The notes beneath the pieces are model-generated. The model worked only from the letters and a program-made list of their open reading frames with translations. It was not told the origin of the DNA and did no database searches. Positions 27,553 to 37,463 of a DNA stretch of 60,067 bases are shown one piece after another. Origin of the DNA: an uncultured bacterium (lineage in GTDB: Bacteria > Bacteroidota > Bacteroidia > Chitinophagales > Chitinophagaceae); NCBI GenBank assembly GCA_903834825.1, contig CAILKQ010000050.1:1-60067 (forward strand). The letters are read 5' to 3'. Within the stretch, counting starts at the first letter, position 1. Every line of letters begins with the position of its first letter. A program made the position numbers and the translations under genes.

Positions 27553-29349
27553 CTATTCTTCCATGGCATAAATTTTTTCAATCGCATCCGCATATTTTTC
27601 CATGATGACCTTGCGCTTCAGTTTCAATGTTGGTGTAAGTTCACCTCCATTGATGGTCCATTCTGCATTGAGCAATTCAAATTTCTTAACTTGTTCAACA
27701 GGGTTGAAATGCTGGTTGTATTTTTCAACGATTGCTTTATAGTGCTCAATCACTTTTGGATGGTCCAATATTTTTTCAGGAGACGCAAAAACAATTTTAT
27801 GTTTCCTGCTCCAGGACAGCAAATTGCCCATGGTGGGTACAATCAGGGCTGCAGTAAATTTTCTATCTGCGCCTACCACCATCATTTGCTCAATGAAAGT
27901 TGATTCTTTCATTTTGTTTTCAATGGGCTGGGGCGCAACATATTTTCCGCCGCTGGTTTTGAAGATCTCTTTTTTCCTGTCGGTGATTTTCAAGAAGTTT
28001 CCTTCTACCCAAACACCAATGTCACCAGTATGGAACCATCCTTCACTGTCAATGCATTCTGCTGTAAGGTCTGGGCGTTTGTAATATCCCATCATCACAT
28101 TGGAACCTTTGCAGCAGATTTCTCCATCTTCCGCCAATTTTACTTCAACATTCCTGATCACATTTCCTACTGTGCCGAACCTTCTGCCGAAGGCTTCGTA
28201 GCGGTTGACACTGATGACCGGTGAGGTTTCGGTAAGGCCATAGCCTTCCATCACCACAAGTTTGGCAGCAGTGAAAACCCTTAACAGCCTTACCTGACAG
28301 GCGGCTGCCCCGGTAACGATGGCCCTTACATTTCCTCCCAAGGCCTCGCGCCATTTGGAGAAGATCAGTTTGTTCGCAATGGCCAATTGCAGGTTGTATC
28401 CTATGCCTTGGTTTTTGTCAACCTCATATTTGTTGCCTACTGAAACTGCCCAGAAAAACAGTTTCTTTTTGACGCCAGTCAGCTCCTTTCCTTTGTTGAT
28501 GATTCTTTCATATACTTTTTCCAGGAGTCTGGGAACGGTAGAGAAAAGATTTGGTTTGACCTCCCTCAGGTTCTCACCAACGGTGTCCAGGCTTTCTGCA
28601 TAATATACCGAAACGCCCCTGTACATGTAGACGTAGGTGATGACCCTTTCAAAAATATGGTTCAAAGGGAGAAAACTCAGTGACTTGTCTTGGGGCCCGC
28701 AAATGGGCACAAGCAGCTCTTCCACATTCATGATGTTATCGAGTATGTTGTGGTGGCTCAGCATGACGCCCTTTGGAAAACCGGTTGTGCCTGAGGTATA
28801 GAGAATGGTGGCCAGTTCATCTGGATTCACCCTATCCTTGGATGCTTTCAGGTCATTGCAGTCTTCATCATTGCCATTGTGCAGCAGCTCTTTCCAATGA
28901 AGTGCTTCCTGAATGGGATTGAACGTATAAACAGCTTGAACTGAAGGTGTCTTGGAACGGATGGATTGGACCTTGTTGTACAGCTCCTGGTCACTTACTA
29001 AAACCAGTTTCACTGCAGCATCATTCAGGATAAATTCAAGCTCATTGACATTGATGGTAGGATAAATGGGTGTGAGCACGGCTCCTGTTTGTTGTACGGC
29101 AAGATCAAGGATGATCCACTCAGGCCTGTTGTTGCTGAGGATGGCAACCTTGTCTCTTCCTTCGATGGTTCCATCCTGGTATCCAATACCAGCGCGCATG
29201 AGGCCCATGCTCAGGCTGTCTACCAATTGCTGGATTTCTTTTGTACTGTATTTTCTCCAAATCCCGTCTTCTTTGGCGGCAAACATGTCTTCCTTTGGAA
29301 ATTTTTGTAGCTGCCATTCAAGGCAGTCAAACAATCTGGTAGGGGTCAT
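27553..29349 (-). CDS. fadD: Long-chain fatty acid-CoA ligase (AMP-forming)
   Basis: Adenylate-forming enzyme of 598 residues that activates long-chain fatty acids to acyl-CoA. The P-loop is 'ILYTSGTTGFPKGVMLSHHN' (about 180-200), 'VMEGYGLTETSPVIS' is the A5 motif, 'GWFHTGDIGVW' A7 and 'ITDRKKEIFKTSGGKYVAP' A8. The C-terminal lid carries the catalytic Lys in 'LTPTLKLKRKVI'. Length fits the FadD15-like branch. The ATG at 29349 begins the conserved N-terminus 'TPTRLFDCLEW'; the frame extends further without homology. The gene lies between two S9 peptidase genes without an obvious link. Confidence 0.92.
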   Translation of the reverse strand: MTPTRLFDCLEWQLQKFPKEDMFAAKEDGIWRKYSTKEIQQLVDSLSMGLMRAGIGYQDGTIEGRDKVAILSNNRPEWIILDLAVQQTGAVLTPIYPTINVNELEFILNDAAVKLVLVSDQELYNKVQSIRSKTPSVQAVYTFNPIQEALHWKELLHNGNDEDCNDLKASKDRVNPDELATILYTSGTTGFPKGVMLSHHNILDNIMNVEELLVPICGPQDKSLSFLPLNHIFERVITYVYMYRGVSVYYAESLDTVGENLREVKPNLFSTVPRLLEKVYERIINKGKELTGVKKKLFFWAVSVGNKYEVDKNQGIGYNLQLAIANKLIFSKWREALGGNVRAIVTGAAACQVRLLRVFTAAKLVVMEGYGLTETSPVISVNRYEAFGRRFGTVGNVIRNVEVKLAEDGEICCKGSNVMMGYYKRPDLTAECIDSEGWFHTGDIGVWVEGNFLKITDRKKEIFKTSGGKYVAPQPIENKMKESTFIEQMMVVGADRKFTAALIVPTMGNLLSWSRKHKIVFASPEKILDHPKVIEHYKAIVEKYNQHFNPVEQVKKFELLNAEWTINGGELTPTLKLKRKVIMEKYADAIEKIYAMEE

Positions 29350-29489
29350 AAATGGCAAGTTTTGGCTTTCAATAAACAGGGGTTTTTGCAAATTGCACAA
29401 CCCTTGTATTTGAAAGATAAAATTTATTTACGAATTGAAGCGATGGGCCTCATCAAAGTTTTTATGTTTTGTGGTACGGTCACTTGTGT

Positions 29490-31637
29490 TTATCGAATCA
29501 TTTGCATTGGCACTTCTTTTTTCAACAGGTTCTTGTAGATGAATGCATTGTTTTCATTGGTTGAATGAAACTGCTGGTTGCCTCCCCAGCCATGCCTGCC
29601 CCCAGGATAGACCATGAATTCAAAATGCTTTTTGGCATCCTGCAATTTCTTCACGAGTTGAAGGCTGTTCTGCATGTGCACATTGTCATCCATGGTGCCG
29701 TGATAGATCCTGAGCAATCCCTTGTATTGATTTGCATAGGTCATCACAGACCCTGCTGCATAGCCCTGCGGATTCTCTGCTGGTGTGTCCATGAACCTTT
29801 CCGTATAGTGGGTATCATACAATTTCCAGTCTGTCACACTACCTCCCGCAAGACCATGGGTGAAATATCCTGCGCCTGCAGTCAATGCCATGCAGGTCAT
29901 GTATCCGCCATAGCTGAATCCTGCAATACCAACACGGGTTGAATCAGCGCCATGCGTCCGCAACCATTTTACAATGGTGATCCAGTCTTTCAATTCCCAA
30001 TTGCCCAGGTTTCTGTGCATGTAGTTGATGCCGTTTTTACCAAATTGTCCACTGGCCCGATGGTCCATGGCTACCTGGATGAGTCCTTCTTTGGCCCACC
30101 ACTGGGTCTGTCCGTTGAACTGCCAGCCATCGCGAACAGTGCCGGCATTGGGTCCGCCATAAATATTGATCATGACAGGATATTGTTTGGCAGGATCAAA
30201 GTTGAGTGGCCAGGTAATGCGGATGGGAAGCTGAAAAAGTCCATCTTCAGAAGGTATCCTCAGGATCTCGGTTTTGGCCATGGCATAGGCATCAAAATCG
30301 GCCCTTTTGCTGTCTCCCAATTCAAGGATCAACTTGCCCTTGTTGTTCACCAGTGCCAGCCTGTCTGGGGTTGATGCATTGGAATAACGGGTGGTGAAAT
30401 AGCTTCCGTTGGGAGACAGGTCGGTGGCATGGGTATAGTCGCCAAAGGTCAGGCGCATTTGGTTCTTGCCATCAAAATCAACACGGTAAAGGTCTGTTCT
30501 TACTGAGTTCTGTTGCCTTGACGTGAAATAAATGATGTTTTTTGCTTCATCGATGAATTGAACATTCGTGCTCCAGTTGGCTCCGGTGGTGATTTGATTT
30601 TTGAGCGTACCATCATTGTTGTGCAGGTACAGCTGATCCCATCCATCCTTATCGCTCTGCAGAATGAATCCCTTGTTTTCGCCAAGAAAACTGATGCGTC
30701 CTCCCTGGTCATCAAGGTCAATCCATGTTTTTTGTTTTTCGTTGTACACCTCTTTTTTGCTGCCATTGGATGGATTCACGGCATAGACGATGAGGTTGTC
30801 CTGACCGCGGTTCATCCACTGAACCAATAGTGTTTTTGCATCAGGCATCCAGTAGGGCATACCGAAATACTGGTCTTCATTTTCATTGAAATCCGCCCAG
30901 CTCAATTGGCCCCCTTCTACAGGAGTGATGCCAATGCGAACCGTTGGATTGGCATCTCCCGCTTTTGGATAACGGGTGTTTTCTGAATAGCCATGTTGCC
31001 CATTTTCACTATAGATGGGAAACAACGGAACCTTGGTATCATCCATGCGCATGAACACAATATGTTTGCTGTCGGGGCTCCACCAATAGGACTTGTAGCG
31101 TGTGGATCTTCCGAGAATCTCTTCAAAATATACCCAGCTGGCATAGCCATTCAGGATAAGATCTGTGCCATCATTGGTGATGCGGTATTCTTTTCCAGAG
31201 GCAATGTTGATGGTATAGAGATCATTTTTTCTGGTGAAGGCCACCCATGCCTTGTCTGGCGAAAGTGTTGGATTCACCTCTGTTTCAGGCGTTTTTGTCA
31301 ACTGTTTTGTTGGCTGGCCCGGCATCGCAATATACACGTCATTGTCTCTCATGCTCAGGTTAACCACGGGACTGGGTGATGTTTTCAAGAGGTCGGCTGA
31401 TGATGGGGTCATCTTGCCTGTTTTACAATCCACCAGAAAAACTTTCATGGCAGAATCCTGGTGTTCTTTTTTATTGATCAGCAACCTTCCATCGTCTACC
31501 CATCCCAATACACGGGGAAGTGGGGTAGTGATATTGGTTGCGCCTCCACGGAGCATCTGTTGTTCGGTGAATTCTTTTTTCTGGGCAATGACACCCAAAG
31601 AGAGCAGGCTGGTGATGGATAGTAGCAGTAGTTTCAT
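29490..31637 (-). CDS. S9B dipeptidyl peptidase IV-like protein, exported
   Basis: Secreted peptidase of 715 residues that would remove N-terminal dipeptides, favouring Pro or Ala at position 2. Signal peptide MKLLLLSITSLLSLGVIAQ. The DPP IV beta-propeller (Pfam DPPIV_N) contains 'ASWVYFEEILGRSTRYKSYW', whose double Glu binds the substrate N-terminus. The catalytic domain shows Ser in 'VGIAGFSYGGYMTCMA', Asp in 'HGTMDDNVHMQNS' and His in 'PGGRHGW'. The gene precedes fadD on the same strand and follows the M20 gene by 19 bp. Confidence 0.94.
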   Translation of the reverse strand: MKLLLLSITSLLSLGVIAQKKEFTEQQMLRGGATNITTPLPRVLGWVDDGRLLINKKEHQDSAMKVFLVDCKTGKMTPSSADLLKTSPSPVVNLSMRDNDVYIAMPGQPTKQLTKTPETEVNPTLSPDKAWVAFTRKNDLYTINIASGKEYRITNDGTDLILNGYASWVYFEEILGRSTRYKSYWWSPDSKHIVFMRMDDTKVPLFPIYSENGQHGYSENTRYPKAGDANPTVRIGITPVEGGQLSWADFNENEDQYFGMPYWMPDAKTLLVQWMNRGQDNLIVYAVNPSNGSKKEVYNEKQKTWIDLDDQGGRISFLGENKGFILQSDKDGWDQLYLHNNDGTLKNQITTGANWSTNVQFIDEAKNIIYFTSRQQNSVRTDLYRVDFDGKNQMRLTFGDYTHATDLSPNGSYFTTRYSNASTPDRLALVNNKGKLILELGDSKRADFDAYAMAKTEILRIPSEDGLFQLPIRITWPLNFDPAKQYPVMINIYGGPNAGTVRDGWQFNGQTQWWAKEGLIQVAMDHRASGQFGKNGINYMHRNLGNWELKDWITIVKWLRTHGADSTRVGIAGFSYGGYMTCMALTAGAGYFTHGLAGGSVTDWKLYDTHYTERFMDTPAENPQGYAAGSVMTYANQYKGLLRIYHGTMDDNVHMQNSLQLVKKLQDAKKHFEFMVYPGGRHGWGGNQQFHSTNENNAFIYKNLLKKEVPMQMIR

Positions 31638-31656
31638 GTTCTTGTTATATTGATAA

Positions 31657-33123
31657 TTAGTCCCTGTAATTCAATGCAGGCTTTCTTGTGCCGAGCAAGG
31701 CTTCGTATTTATAGTTGCCTTTCATTTTCAGAAATTCATCTTTTGATTGTTGGATCAATGCAGGATTGGTAAAAAGATCGATGGCCGTCAATGCCATTGT
31801 TTTTGCAGCCACCAGCATGCCTTTGGTGCCCATTTCAGTTCCGCCACAGGCAACGGCCTGCCAGCTGTGTGCAGGTGTGCCAGGGGCCCAGGTGGCAGCA
31901 CGCAATCCAACGGTAGGCAATGCGTAACTCACATCTCCTACATCGGTTGATCCGCCCCCTGCATCCATTTCAATTTTCAAGGGCTTGATGCTGTCTGCAG
32001 ATTCAACGGCAGGATAGGCGAACGTAAACGAGGACTGTATTTTTCTGGCAAAAGCTTTTTCTTCGTCCGTGTACTTGACTCCTCCTACTTTTTCGAGGTT
32101 GGTTTGCATGGCCTCTCCCAGTGTTCTGTTCAACAAGAGGTCGTGTGTGCCACCAATGATCTCATAGTCCATTTTGGTTTCAGTGCCCAGTGCTGCTGCT
32201 TTTGCTGCAGTTGCCACACGGTCGAAAATCTGTTTTACCTGATCGCGCTTGGGATGGCGAACGTAGTAATAGACTTCAGCAAAATCAGGTACCACGTTGG
32301 GTGCTTTTCCGCCATTGGTGATGACATAATGGATCCTTGTTTCCTGCGGAACATGTTCACGCATCATGTTCACCATGTAGTTCATGGCTTCAACCGCATC
32401 AAGGGAGGAACGGCCTCTTTCTGGTGCACCAGCTGCATGGGCGGAGAGCCCATAGAACCTGAACTTTGCAGAACTATTGGCGAGTGCGCTGGTCATGGTT
32501 ATACCGTTTGCGTCACCGGGATGCCAGTGGATGGCGACGTCTACATTGTTGAACAAACCAGCCCTCACCATGTATACTTTTCCTGATCCACCTTCTTCTG
32601 CGGGGCAGCCAAAAACCTTGATGGTGCCTGTCAGTTTTTTTTCTTCAATGAGTTTTTTGATGGACACACCGGCCGCAACAGATGCTGCGCCAAACAGGTG
32701 GTGTCCGCAACCATGTCCTCCGGCTTGTCCATCGATTCCTTTTTTCTCAGGAACAGCTTGTTGTGCAAGCCCTGGCAATGCATCAAATTCAGCCAGGATG
32801 CCGATCACGGGTTGGCCGCTGCCATAGGTGGCAACAAAAGCCGTGGGAATATTTGCCACGCCAGCCTCAACGGTGAAGCCTTCTTTTCTCAATGTTTCTT
32901 GCAAAAGTGCACTGCTCTTGACCTCTTTGTATCCCAGTTCTGCATTGTCCCAGATCTGAAGGGCAATGTTTTTGTATGCCGGATAACTGGACTCAAGAGA
33001 AGCCAGGGTTGCGGTCTTCAGGGGTTCATTGGATGGAGCAACAACAGCCTTTTTTTTCTGTGCGATGGCATGGAAGCCTCCTGCAAACAGCAGACAACCA
33101 GCGAGCAGCATCATTCTTTTCAT
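31657..33123 (-). CDS. M20 family metallohydrolase (AbgB-like), exported
   Basis: Exported zinc hydrolase of 488 residues, closest in pattern to p-aminobenzoyl-glutamate hydrolase subunit B (AbgB) and related amidohydrolases. Signal peptide ends 'GGFHAIAQ'. Metal-site motifs are visible: 'EFDALPGL', 'GGHGCGHHLFGA', 'GCPAEEGGSGK' with the Glu pair, 'AIHWHPGD', and 'GTPAHSWQAVACGG'. The dimerisation domain 'GLSAHAAGAPERGRSS' interrupts them. It lies 19 bp before the DPP IV gene and diverges from the propeller protein. Likely acts on peptides or acyl-amino acids; the substrate is not known. Confidence 0.92.
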   Translation of the reverse strand: MKRMMLLAGCLLFAGGFHAIAQKKKAVVAPSNEPLKTATLASLESSYPAYKNIALQIWDNAELGYKEVKSSALLQETLRKEGFTVEAGVANIPTAFVATYGSGQPVIGILAEFDALPGLAQQAVPEKKGIDGQAGGHGCGHHLFGAASVAAGVSIKKLIEEKKLTGTIKVFGCPAEEGGSGKVYMVRAGLFNNVDVAIHWHPGDANGITMTSALANSSAKFRFYGLSAHAAGAPERGRSSLDAVEAMNYMVNMMREHVPQETRIHYVITNGGKAPNVVPDFAEVYYYVRHPKRDQVKQIFDRVATAAKAAALGTETKMDYEIIGGTHDLLLNRTLGEAMQTNLEKVGGVKYTDEEKAFARKIQSSFTFAYPAVESADSIKPLKIEMDAGGGSTDVGDVSYALPTVGLRAATWAPGTPAHSWQAVACGGTEMGTKGMLVAAKTMALTAIDLFTNPALIQQSKDEFLKMKGNYKYEALLGTRKPALNYRD

Positions 33124-33227
33124 TCCTTGTATTTAAGTACACAATTTAACTGCTTATCCTTACATTTATATACGCGTCCAACTGTTTTTTACCCCAGCCA
33201 ATCTTTCAAAGCCAAAAAAAAATATCC

Positions 33228-35591
33228 ATGCGTTCAATTTCACCCTTTTACATCGGTTCACAGTTTTTTTTGATGTTGTTCTTCTCCTTGTTTACATCTG
33301 CTCAATTGCGCGATAATGCAGGTACAGCAAGGGTTGCATCGTTCAAGTTGCAACAGCAGCTCAATGCAGCTTCTCCTTATAAAAACCTGCAATGGAGGAA
33401 TGTTGGTCCAGACCTCATCAGCGGTCGTGTAACTGAAGTAGCAGGAATTCCCGGCAACAAGAACATCATTTTTGCTTCCTTTGCAACAGGCGGGTTTTGG
33501 AAGACGGTTGATGCAGGAGAAAACTGGATGCCCTTGACGGACCAGTTGGGAACACTGTCTATTGGAGCCTTTGCATTGGCCCCGTCCAATCCTGATATCA
33601 TCTATCTTGGCACAGGCGAATCCAATATCTTAAGGGCATCGTTGCCTGGCATGGGCGCTTACAAATCAATCGATGGGGGCAAGACCTGGACATCTATCGG
33701 CCTGACCAATACCGGAACCATTGCCAGGATCCTGGTGCATCCCCAAAACCCAGATGTGGCCTATGTTGCAGCGGGTGGAAGTGAGTGGAGCTATAACAAC
33801 AACAGGGGCGTTTACAAAACAACCGATGGCGGAAAATCATGGAGCAGGATCTTGGGGAATGATGAAAAAACCGGTGCCATCGACCTGGTGATGGATCCAA
33901 CCAATCCAGACCTGATCATTGCTTCCACTTGGAACCGCATCCGCAGGCGATGGAGCGATCCGGTTCCTGAAGATGGCGACTATTTGTATAAAACAGTTGA
34001 TGCCGGTAAAACCTGGAACAAGCTCACCAATGGTTTACCCGATACAAAATTTACAGGCAGGGTGGGACTTTGTTTTTCAAAAAGCAAGCCCAACATTGTG
34101 TATGCTTACGTAGACAACCATACGCCCAAGCGTGACCCCAAGCCTGGCGAGCTTGACCCTTATGGAAGGCCCATCCAGGTTATCCCATTTGGCGTGCAGG
34201 TGTACAGGAGTGAAGACAAGGGAGAGCAGTGGAAAAAAGTGAGCACAGAAGACGATAAACTTGAACGCTTTGCAGGAACCTACGGATGGGTGTTTGGACA
34301 GATCAGGGTAGATCCCAACAACGAAAACATTGTCTACATCATGGGTGTGCCGCTGGCCAAATCAACTGACGGCGGAAAGACTTTTACATCTATGCGCGCA
34401 ACAGACAAGGAGTCTGATGCACAGCATGGAGACAACCATGCACTCTGGATCGATCCCACCAACAGTGCATACATCATCAATGGAAATGATGGTGGTGTTG
34501 TACTCTCTTACAATGGCGGTGACAAATGGAAGAATTTTTTCAGAAAAATTCCGACCACCCAGTTTTACAACATCACCTATGACATGAAGCAACCCTACAA
34601 TATTGTGGGTTCTGTGCAGGATGAGGGAAGCTATATGGCCAGCATCAAGAATACCTATGGCAAGCAGCCTGAAGGCATCATGGCCTGGGATGATGCGCCT
34701 GGTGGCGAAGGAACCATCATTGCCATGGATCCCAAGAATGCTGACATCATGTATGCCAGTTCATTTTATGGACGATTGATGAAGAGCGATCTCCGCATGC
34801 CGAAGACGGCCTGGGGGCAGAAGCCTCATCCGGATTCGGTCCGCACAAAAGATATTTTTCCAAAGAAGGCAGATGACGAGGAAGTGCACCGCGGTGAGTG
34901 GCTGGCCTTCACGATGGTTTCTCCGCACGACAACAAAACCATCTACCATGGCTTCCAATATCTTTTTGAATCCAAGGACGGTGGGGAATCATGGAAGCGC
35001 ATCAGTGATGACTTGACTTACAATGACAAGAGCAGGATGGGAAAAACGCCTTATGCCATCAACCACCAGGCCATCACTGCAATCGATGAATCGCCCTTAA
35101 AAAAAGGATTGCTTTATGCAGGTACCGATGATGGAAGGATTTGGATGAGGGCTGCCGATGGAGGCGCTTTCGTCAGCATCATGAAGGGTATCCCTCAACA
35201 TGCACATGCATCAAGGCTTGTGGCTTCGTCTCACCAGGAAAACAGGGTTTACCTGACCTTGAGCAACAGGAGAGAGGATGATGACAAGCCTTATATCTAT
35301 GTTTCAGATGACAGGGGGATGACCTGGAAAAGCATTGCCGCCAACCTGCCTCCCTCGCCAGTAAACGTGATCAGGGAAGACGACAAGAATCCTGCAAGGC
35401 TGTATTGCGGAACAGATATGGGCATCTATTACAGCAACAACGGTGGAAAGAGTTGGATATCGCTGCAGGCCAATCTGCCGGCTACAGTCTCAGTGCAGGA
35501 CTTGTTCATTCACCCGCGGGAAAGGAATCTGGTGATTGCCACGTATGGAAGGGGTGTTTATGCTCTGGATGATCTTGGTGCGTTGAAATAA
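33228..35591 (+). CDS. Exported beta-propeller protein with Asp-box repeats (sortilin/BNR-like)
   Basis: Secreted protein of 787 residues. Signal peptide 'FFLMLFFSLFTSAQ'. At least ten Asp-box-like repeats are visible, for example 'VDAGENWMPL', 'IDGGKTWTSI', 'TDGGKSWSRI', 'TDGGKTFTSM', 'KDGGESWKRI', 'SDDRGMTWKSI' and 'NNGGKSWISL', giving one or two propellers as in Vps10/sortilin domains. It is often annotated as 'glycosyl hydrolase', but no sialidase Arg triad or FRIP motif is seen, so an enzyme function is not supported. The window offers no partner; it diverges from the M20 gene by 104 bp. Confidence 0.88.
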   Translation: MRSISPFYIGSQFFLMLFFSLFTSAQLRDNAGTARVASFKLQQQLNAASPYKNLQWRNVGPDLISGRVTEVAGIPGNKNIIFASFATGGFWKTVDAGENWMPLTDQLGTLSIGAFALAPSNPDIIYLGTGESNILRASLPGMGAYKSIDGGKTWTSIGLTNTGTIARILVHPQNPDVAYVAAGGSEWSYNNNRGVYKTTDGGKSWSRILGNDEKTGAIDLVMDPTNPDLIIASTWNRIRRRWSDPVPEDGDYLYKTVDAGKTWNKLTNGLPDTKFTGRVGLCFSKSKPNIVYAYVDNHTPKRDPKPGELDPYGRPIQVIPFGVQVYRSEDKGEQWKKVSTEDDKLERFAGTYGWVFGQIRVDPNNENIVYIMGVPLAKSTDGGKTFTSMRATDKESDAQHGDNHALWIDPTNSAYIINGNDGGVVLSYNGGDKWKNFFRKIPTTQFYNITYDMKQPYNIVGSVQDEGSYMASIKNTYGKQPEGIMAWDDAPGGEGTIIAMDPKNADIMYASSFYGRLMKSDLRMPKTAWGQKPHPDSVRTKDIFPKKADDEEVHRGEWLAFTMVSPHDNKTIYHGFQYLFESKDGGESWKRISDDLTYNDKSRMGKTPYAINHQAITAIDESPLKKGLLYAGTDDGRIWMRAADGGAFVSIMKGIPQHAHASRLVASSHQENRVYLTLSNRREDDDKPYIYVSDDRGMTWKSIAANLPPSPVNVIREDDKNPARLYCGTDMGIYYSNNGGKSWISLQANLPATVSVQDLFIHPRERNLVIATYGRGVYALDDLGALK

Positions 35592-35601
35592 AGCATTGAC
35601 G

Positions 35602-35623
35602 GGGTCAGGCTATTGCTTGACCC
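35602..35623. terminator. Hairpin between convergent genes
   Basis: GGGTCA (35602-35607) pairs with TGACCC (35618-35623) around a 10 nt loop, in the gap between the propeller gene and lptC and running into the last codons of lptC. There is no T run on either side, so it may only slow transcripts or protect 3' ends. Confidence 0.3.
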
Positions 35624-36146
35624 TCATCACGCTGTTGGTGACCTTGAAAATGTCAAAGGTTTTGAAGTCTTGTGGCGCAGACAAACCCTCACCATACATG
35701 ATCATTTCTGGGGTGTGGATGCGCACGGGTTTGTCGGTATAGAACTTTCCTTGGGCCTGGTCCCAATTCAGTTCCTTGCAAAAAAGGGTATCACCCTTGG
35801 TATTGTATACACGTACGCTGTCGCGGATGAAAATGGTATTCCTGGATTCATAGTAAATGGCAAACAGGGCGTCCAGCCTGCTTTCAATCTGTAAGGTAGA
35901 GTCAAAAAAATCAACATGCAGTGTTTTGGGAAATTCTACCCTTGCGCTGGTGTCTTGGTAACGCAGCATCAGTGGTGCAGTGAGTTTGGCTTTCATCTTT
36001 CCGCCCTGGCTCATGTAGCTTTCTATATTGACCGCCTCATCAACCCCCAGTTTTTTTTGAAACAGGGCCTTGACTTTCATCTCATCGTTTACACATGATG
36101 ATACCAGGAAGGAAGCAAGCAATGCAATGGCAGTGTTCCTGATCAC
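35610..36146 (-). CDS. lptC: LPS export periplasmic protein LptC
   Basis: Component of the lipopolysaccharide export bridge that receives LPS from LptB2FG and passes it to LptA. The 178 residues carry a lipobox 'LVSSCVNDE' at the N-terminus (Cys18), so it is a lipoprotein, as in many Bacteroidota, not anchored by a helix. 'YMSQGGKMKAKLTAPLMLRYQ', 'TLHVDFFDS' and 'DTLFCKELNWDQAQGKFYTD' give the LptC beta-jellyroll pattern with the LptA-like strand repeats. The start codon is GTG. It follows the outer-membrane protein by 12 bp. Confidence 0.85.
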   Translation of the reverse strand: MIRNTAIALLASFLVSSCVNDEMKVKALFQKKLGVDEAVNIESYMSQGGKMKAKLTAPLMLRYQDTSARVEFPKTLHVDFFDSTLQIESRLDALFAIYYESRNTIFIRDSVRVYNTKGDTLFCKELNWDQAQGKFYTDKPVRIHTPEMIMYGEGLSAPQDFKTFDIFKVTNSVMRVKQ

Positions 36147-36158
36147 AGCTAAATTTTA

Positions 36159-37463
36159 TTATTGGTACTTCGGCTTGTTGAACCAGATATCACTGAGGCT
36201 CAATCCCAAGGAAAAACGGAAAATATTCTCCCTGATATCATTGGATTTGTTTCCCCTGAAGCCCAACTCAAATGCGGTGTTGATGGTGGTATACTGGTTT
36301 GTATAGACATTCCTTCTCACAGGAAGGCCTGTTCCAAAGGAAAACATGTATTGTGGTATAGCCTTGTTCAACTGCACATTGTCTGGGCCAAATGAAGCAC
36401 CAATCCTGTATGTAACCCTTTGCCAGTAGTTGCTGGATTTGAAATCAGGAACGAATTGTCCGCCGATTCTTCCTGTCCAGTTGTTCACCATTTTATCGGC
36501 GGTTCCGAAATACCTGTAATCAGCCCAATTGGCTACACCGATCTCCCCACCAAACATCCACATGTTTTCGCCCTCAAACATGAAACCTGCGCCCCATGAA
36601 GATGGATGAACAATGGTTCCTTTCTGGTCCTGACTGCTGTAGATGCTGTCAATCACCACTACACCGGCATTGGGATTGTATGCAATTGTTTCTCTGGAGA
36701 TATTCCTGGTGGCCTTCATTGAAGTGGAAAGATTGCCATGGAAACCCAACCTGAGGATTGTTTTTTCGTTGAGTTTGATCTTGTACTGGATGCCTGCATT
36801 GAAGAACAAACCGCCAAAACGGGTGGTATCTGCAGAATTGGTTGTTTTGTAGTTGATGGTATCATTGACAAATGAAAGCCTTGTGCTGTATTCCTTGTTG
36901 CCAAACATGTATCCGGCATTGAAACCAATGCTCAGGTTCTTTGTGCCATAGGCCATCCCTGTGAAAGCCTGGTAGGTTCCGCCATTGCCCAGGTAGCTGT
37001 ATTGTGCACTGTCGATACCGGAAATCCTGGTGTTGAGGAGGATATCATAGTTGATCCTTGTGATGGGGCGAAGACCAATGTTCATGCCCCAGTTCTTTTT
37101 CTTAGAAAGGGGAAGGCCAATTTGCATGTAGGAGGGGATCAGGTAAGCGGAGTTGAACTTTCTTGGAGGGTTCAGTGCCCTGAGCGACCTTGAGTTATAG
37201 TCCAAACCTATATCAAAGGTGGTGATCTTTAGTGAAGCATAGGAGGCCGGATTGGTAAAGTTGACGGATGAATAATCAGCAAATGCGGAACTGAGCCCCC
37301 CCATACCTCTGTTCAGGATATTCTGTCCGGGTACAAAATCGCCAAGTCCATACCTTGAATAGGGTGAATTCTCCTGTGCCTTTCCTTGGAGGGCCAGTAG
37401 GAACATCATCAAAAGCAGTAAAATGGCTGAAAAACTATTTGTTATTGGTCTCACTAATCGCAT
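36159..37463 (-). CDS. Outer-membrane beta-barrel protein (FadL/OMPP1-like)
   Basis: Predicted outer-membrane protein of 434 residues, common next to coaX and lptC in this group. Signal peptide 'SFSAILLLLMMFLLALQGKAQ', then the mature N-terminus 'ENSPYSRYGLGDFVPGQNILNRGMGGLSSAFAD', typical of a Bacteroidota family resembling FadL/PorV. Repeated alternating strands rich in aromatic residues fill the rest. The ATG at 37463 overlaps the end of coaX by 29 bp, which fits translational coupling; the frame is open upstream but would lie deeper in coaX. Transport substrate unknown. Confidence 0.82.
   Translation of the reverse strand: MRLVRPITNSFSAILLLLMMFLLALQGKAQENSPYSRYGLGDFVPGQNILNRGMGGLSSAFADYSSVNFTNPASYASLKITTFDIGLDYNSRSLRALNPPRKFNSAYLIPSYMQIGLPLSKKKNWGMNIGLRPITRINYDILLNTRISGIDSAQYSYLGNGGTYQAFTGMAYGTKNLSIGFNAGYMFGNKEYSTRLSFVNDTINYKTTNSADTTRFGGLFFNAGIQYKIKLNEKTILRLGFHGNLSTSMKATRNISRETIAYNPNAGVVVIDSIYSSQDQKGTIVHPSSWGAGFMFEGENMWMFGGEIGVANWADYRYFGTADKMVNNWTGRIGGQFVPDFKSSNYWQRVTYRIGASFGPDNVQLNKAIPQYMFSFGTGLPVRRNVYTNQYTTINTAFELGFRGNKSNDIRENIFRFSLGLSLSDIWFNKPKYQ

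Noticed and set aside
33228-35591. Sialidase or glycoside hydrolase activity for the Asp-box protein
   Set aside because: Asp-boxes alone are structural; the catalytic Arg triad, Tyr/Glu pair and FRIP motif of sialidases are not seen.
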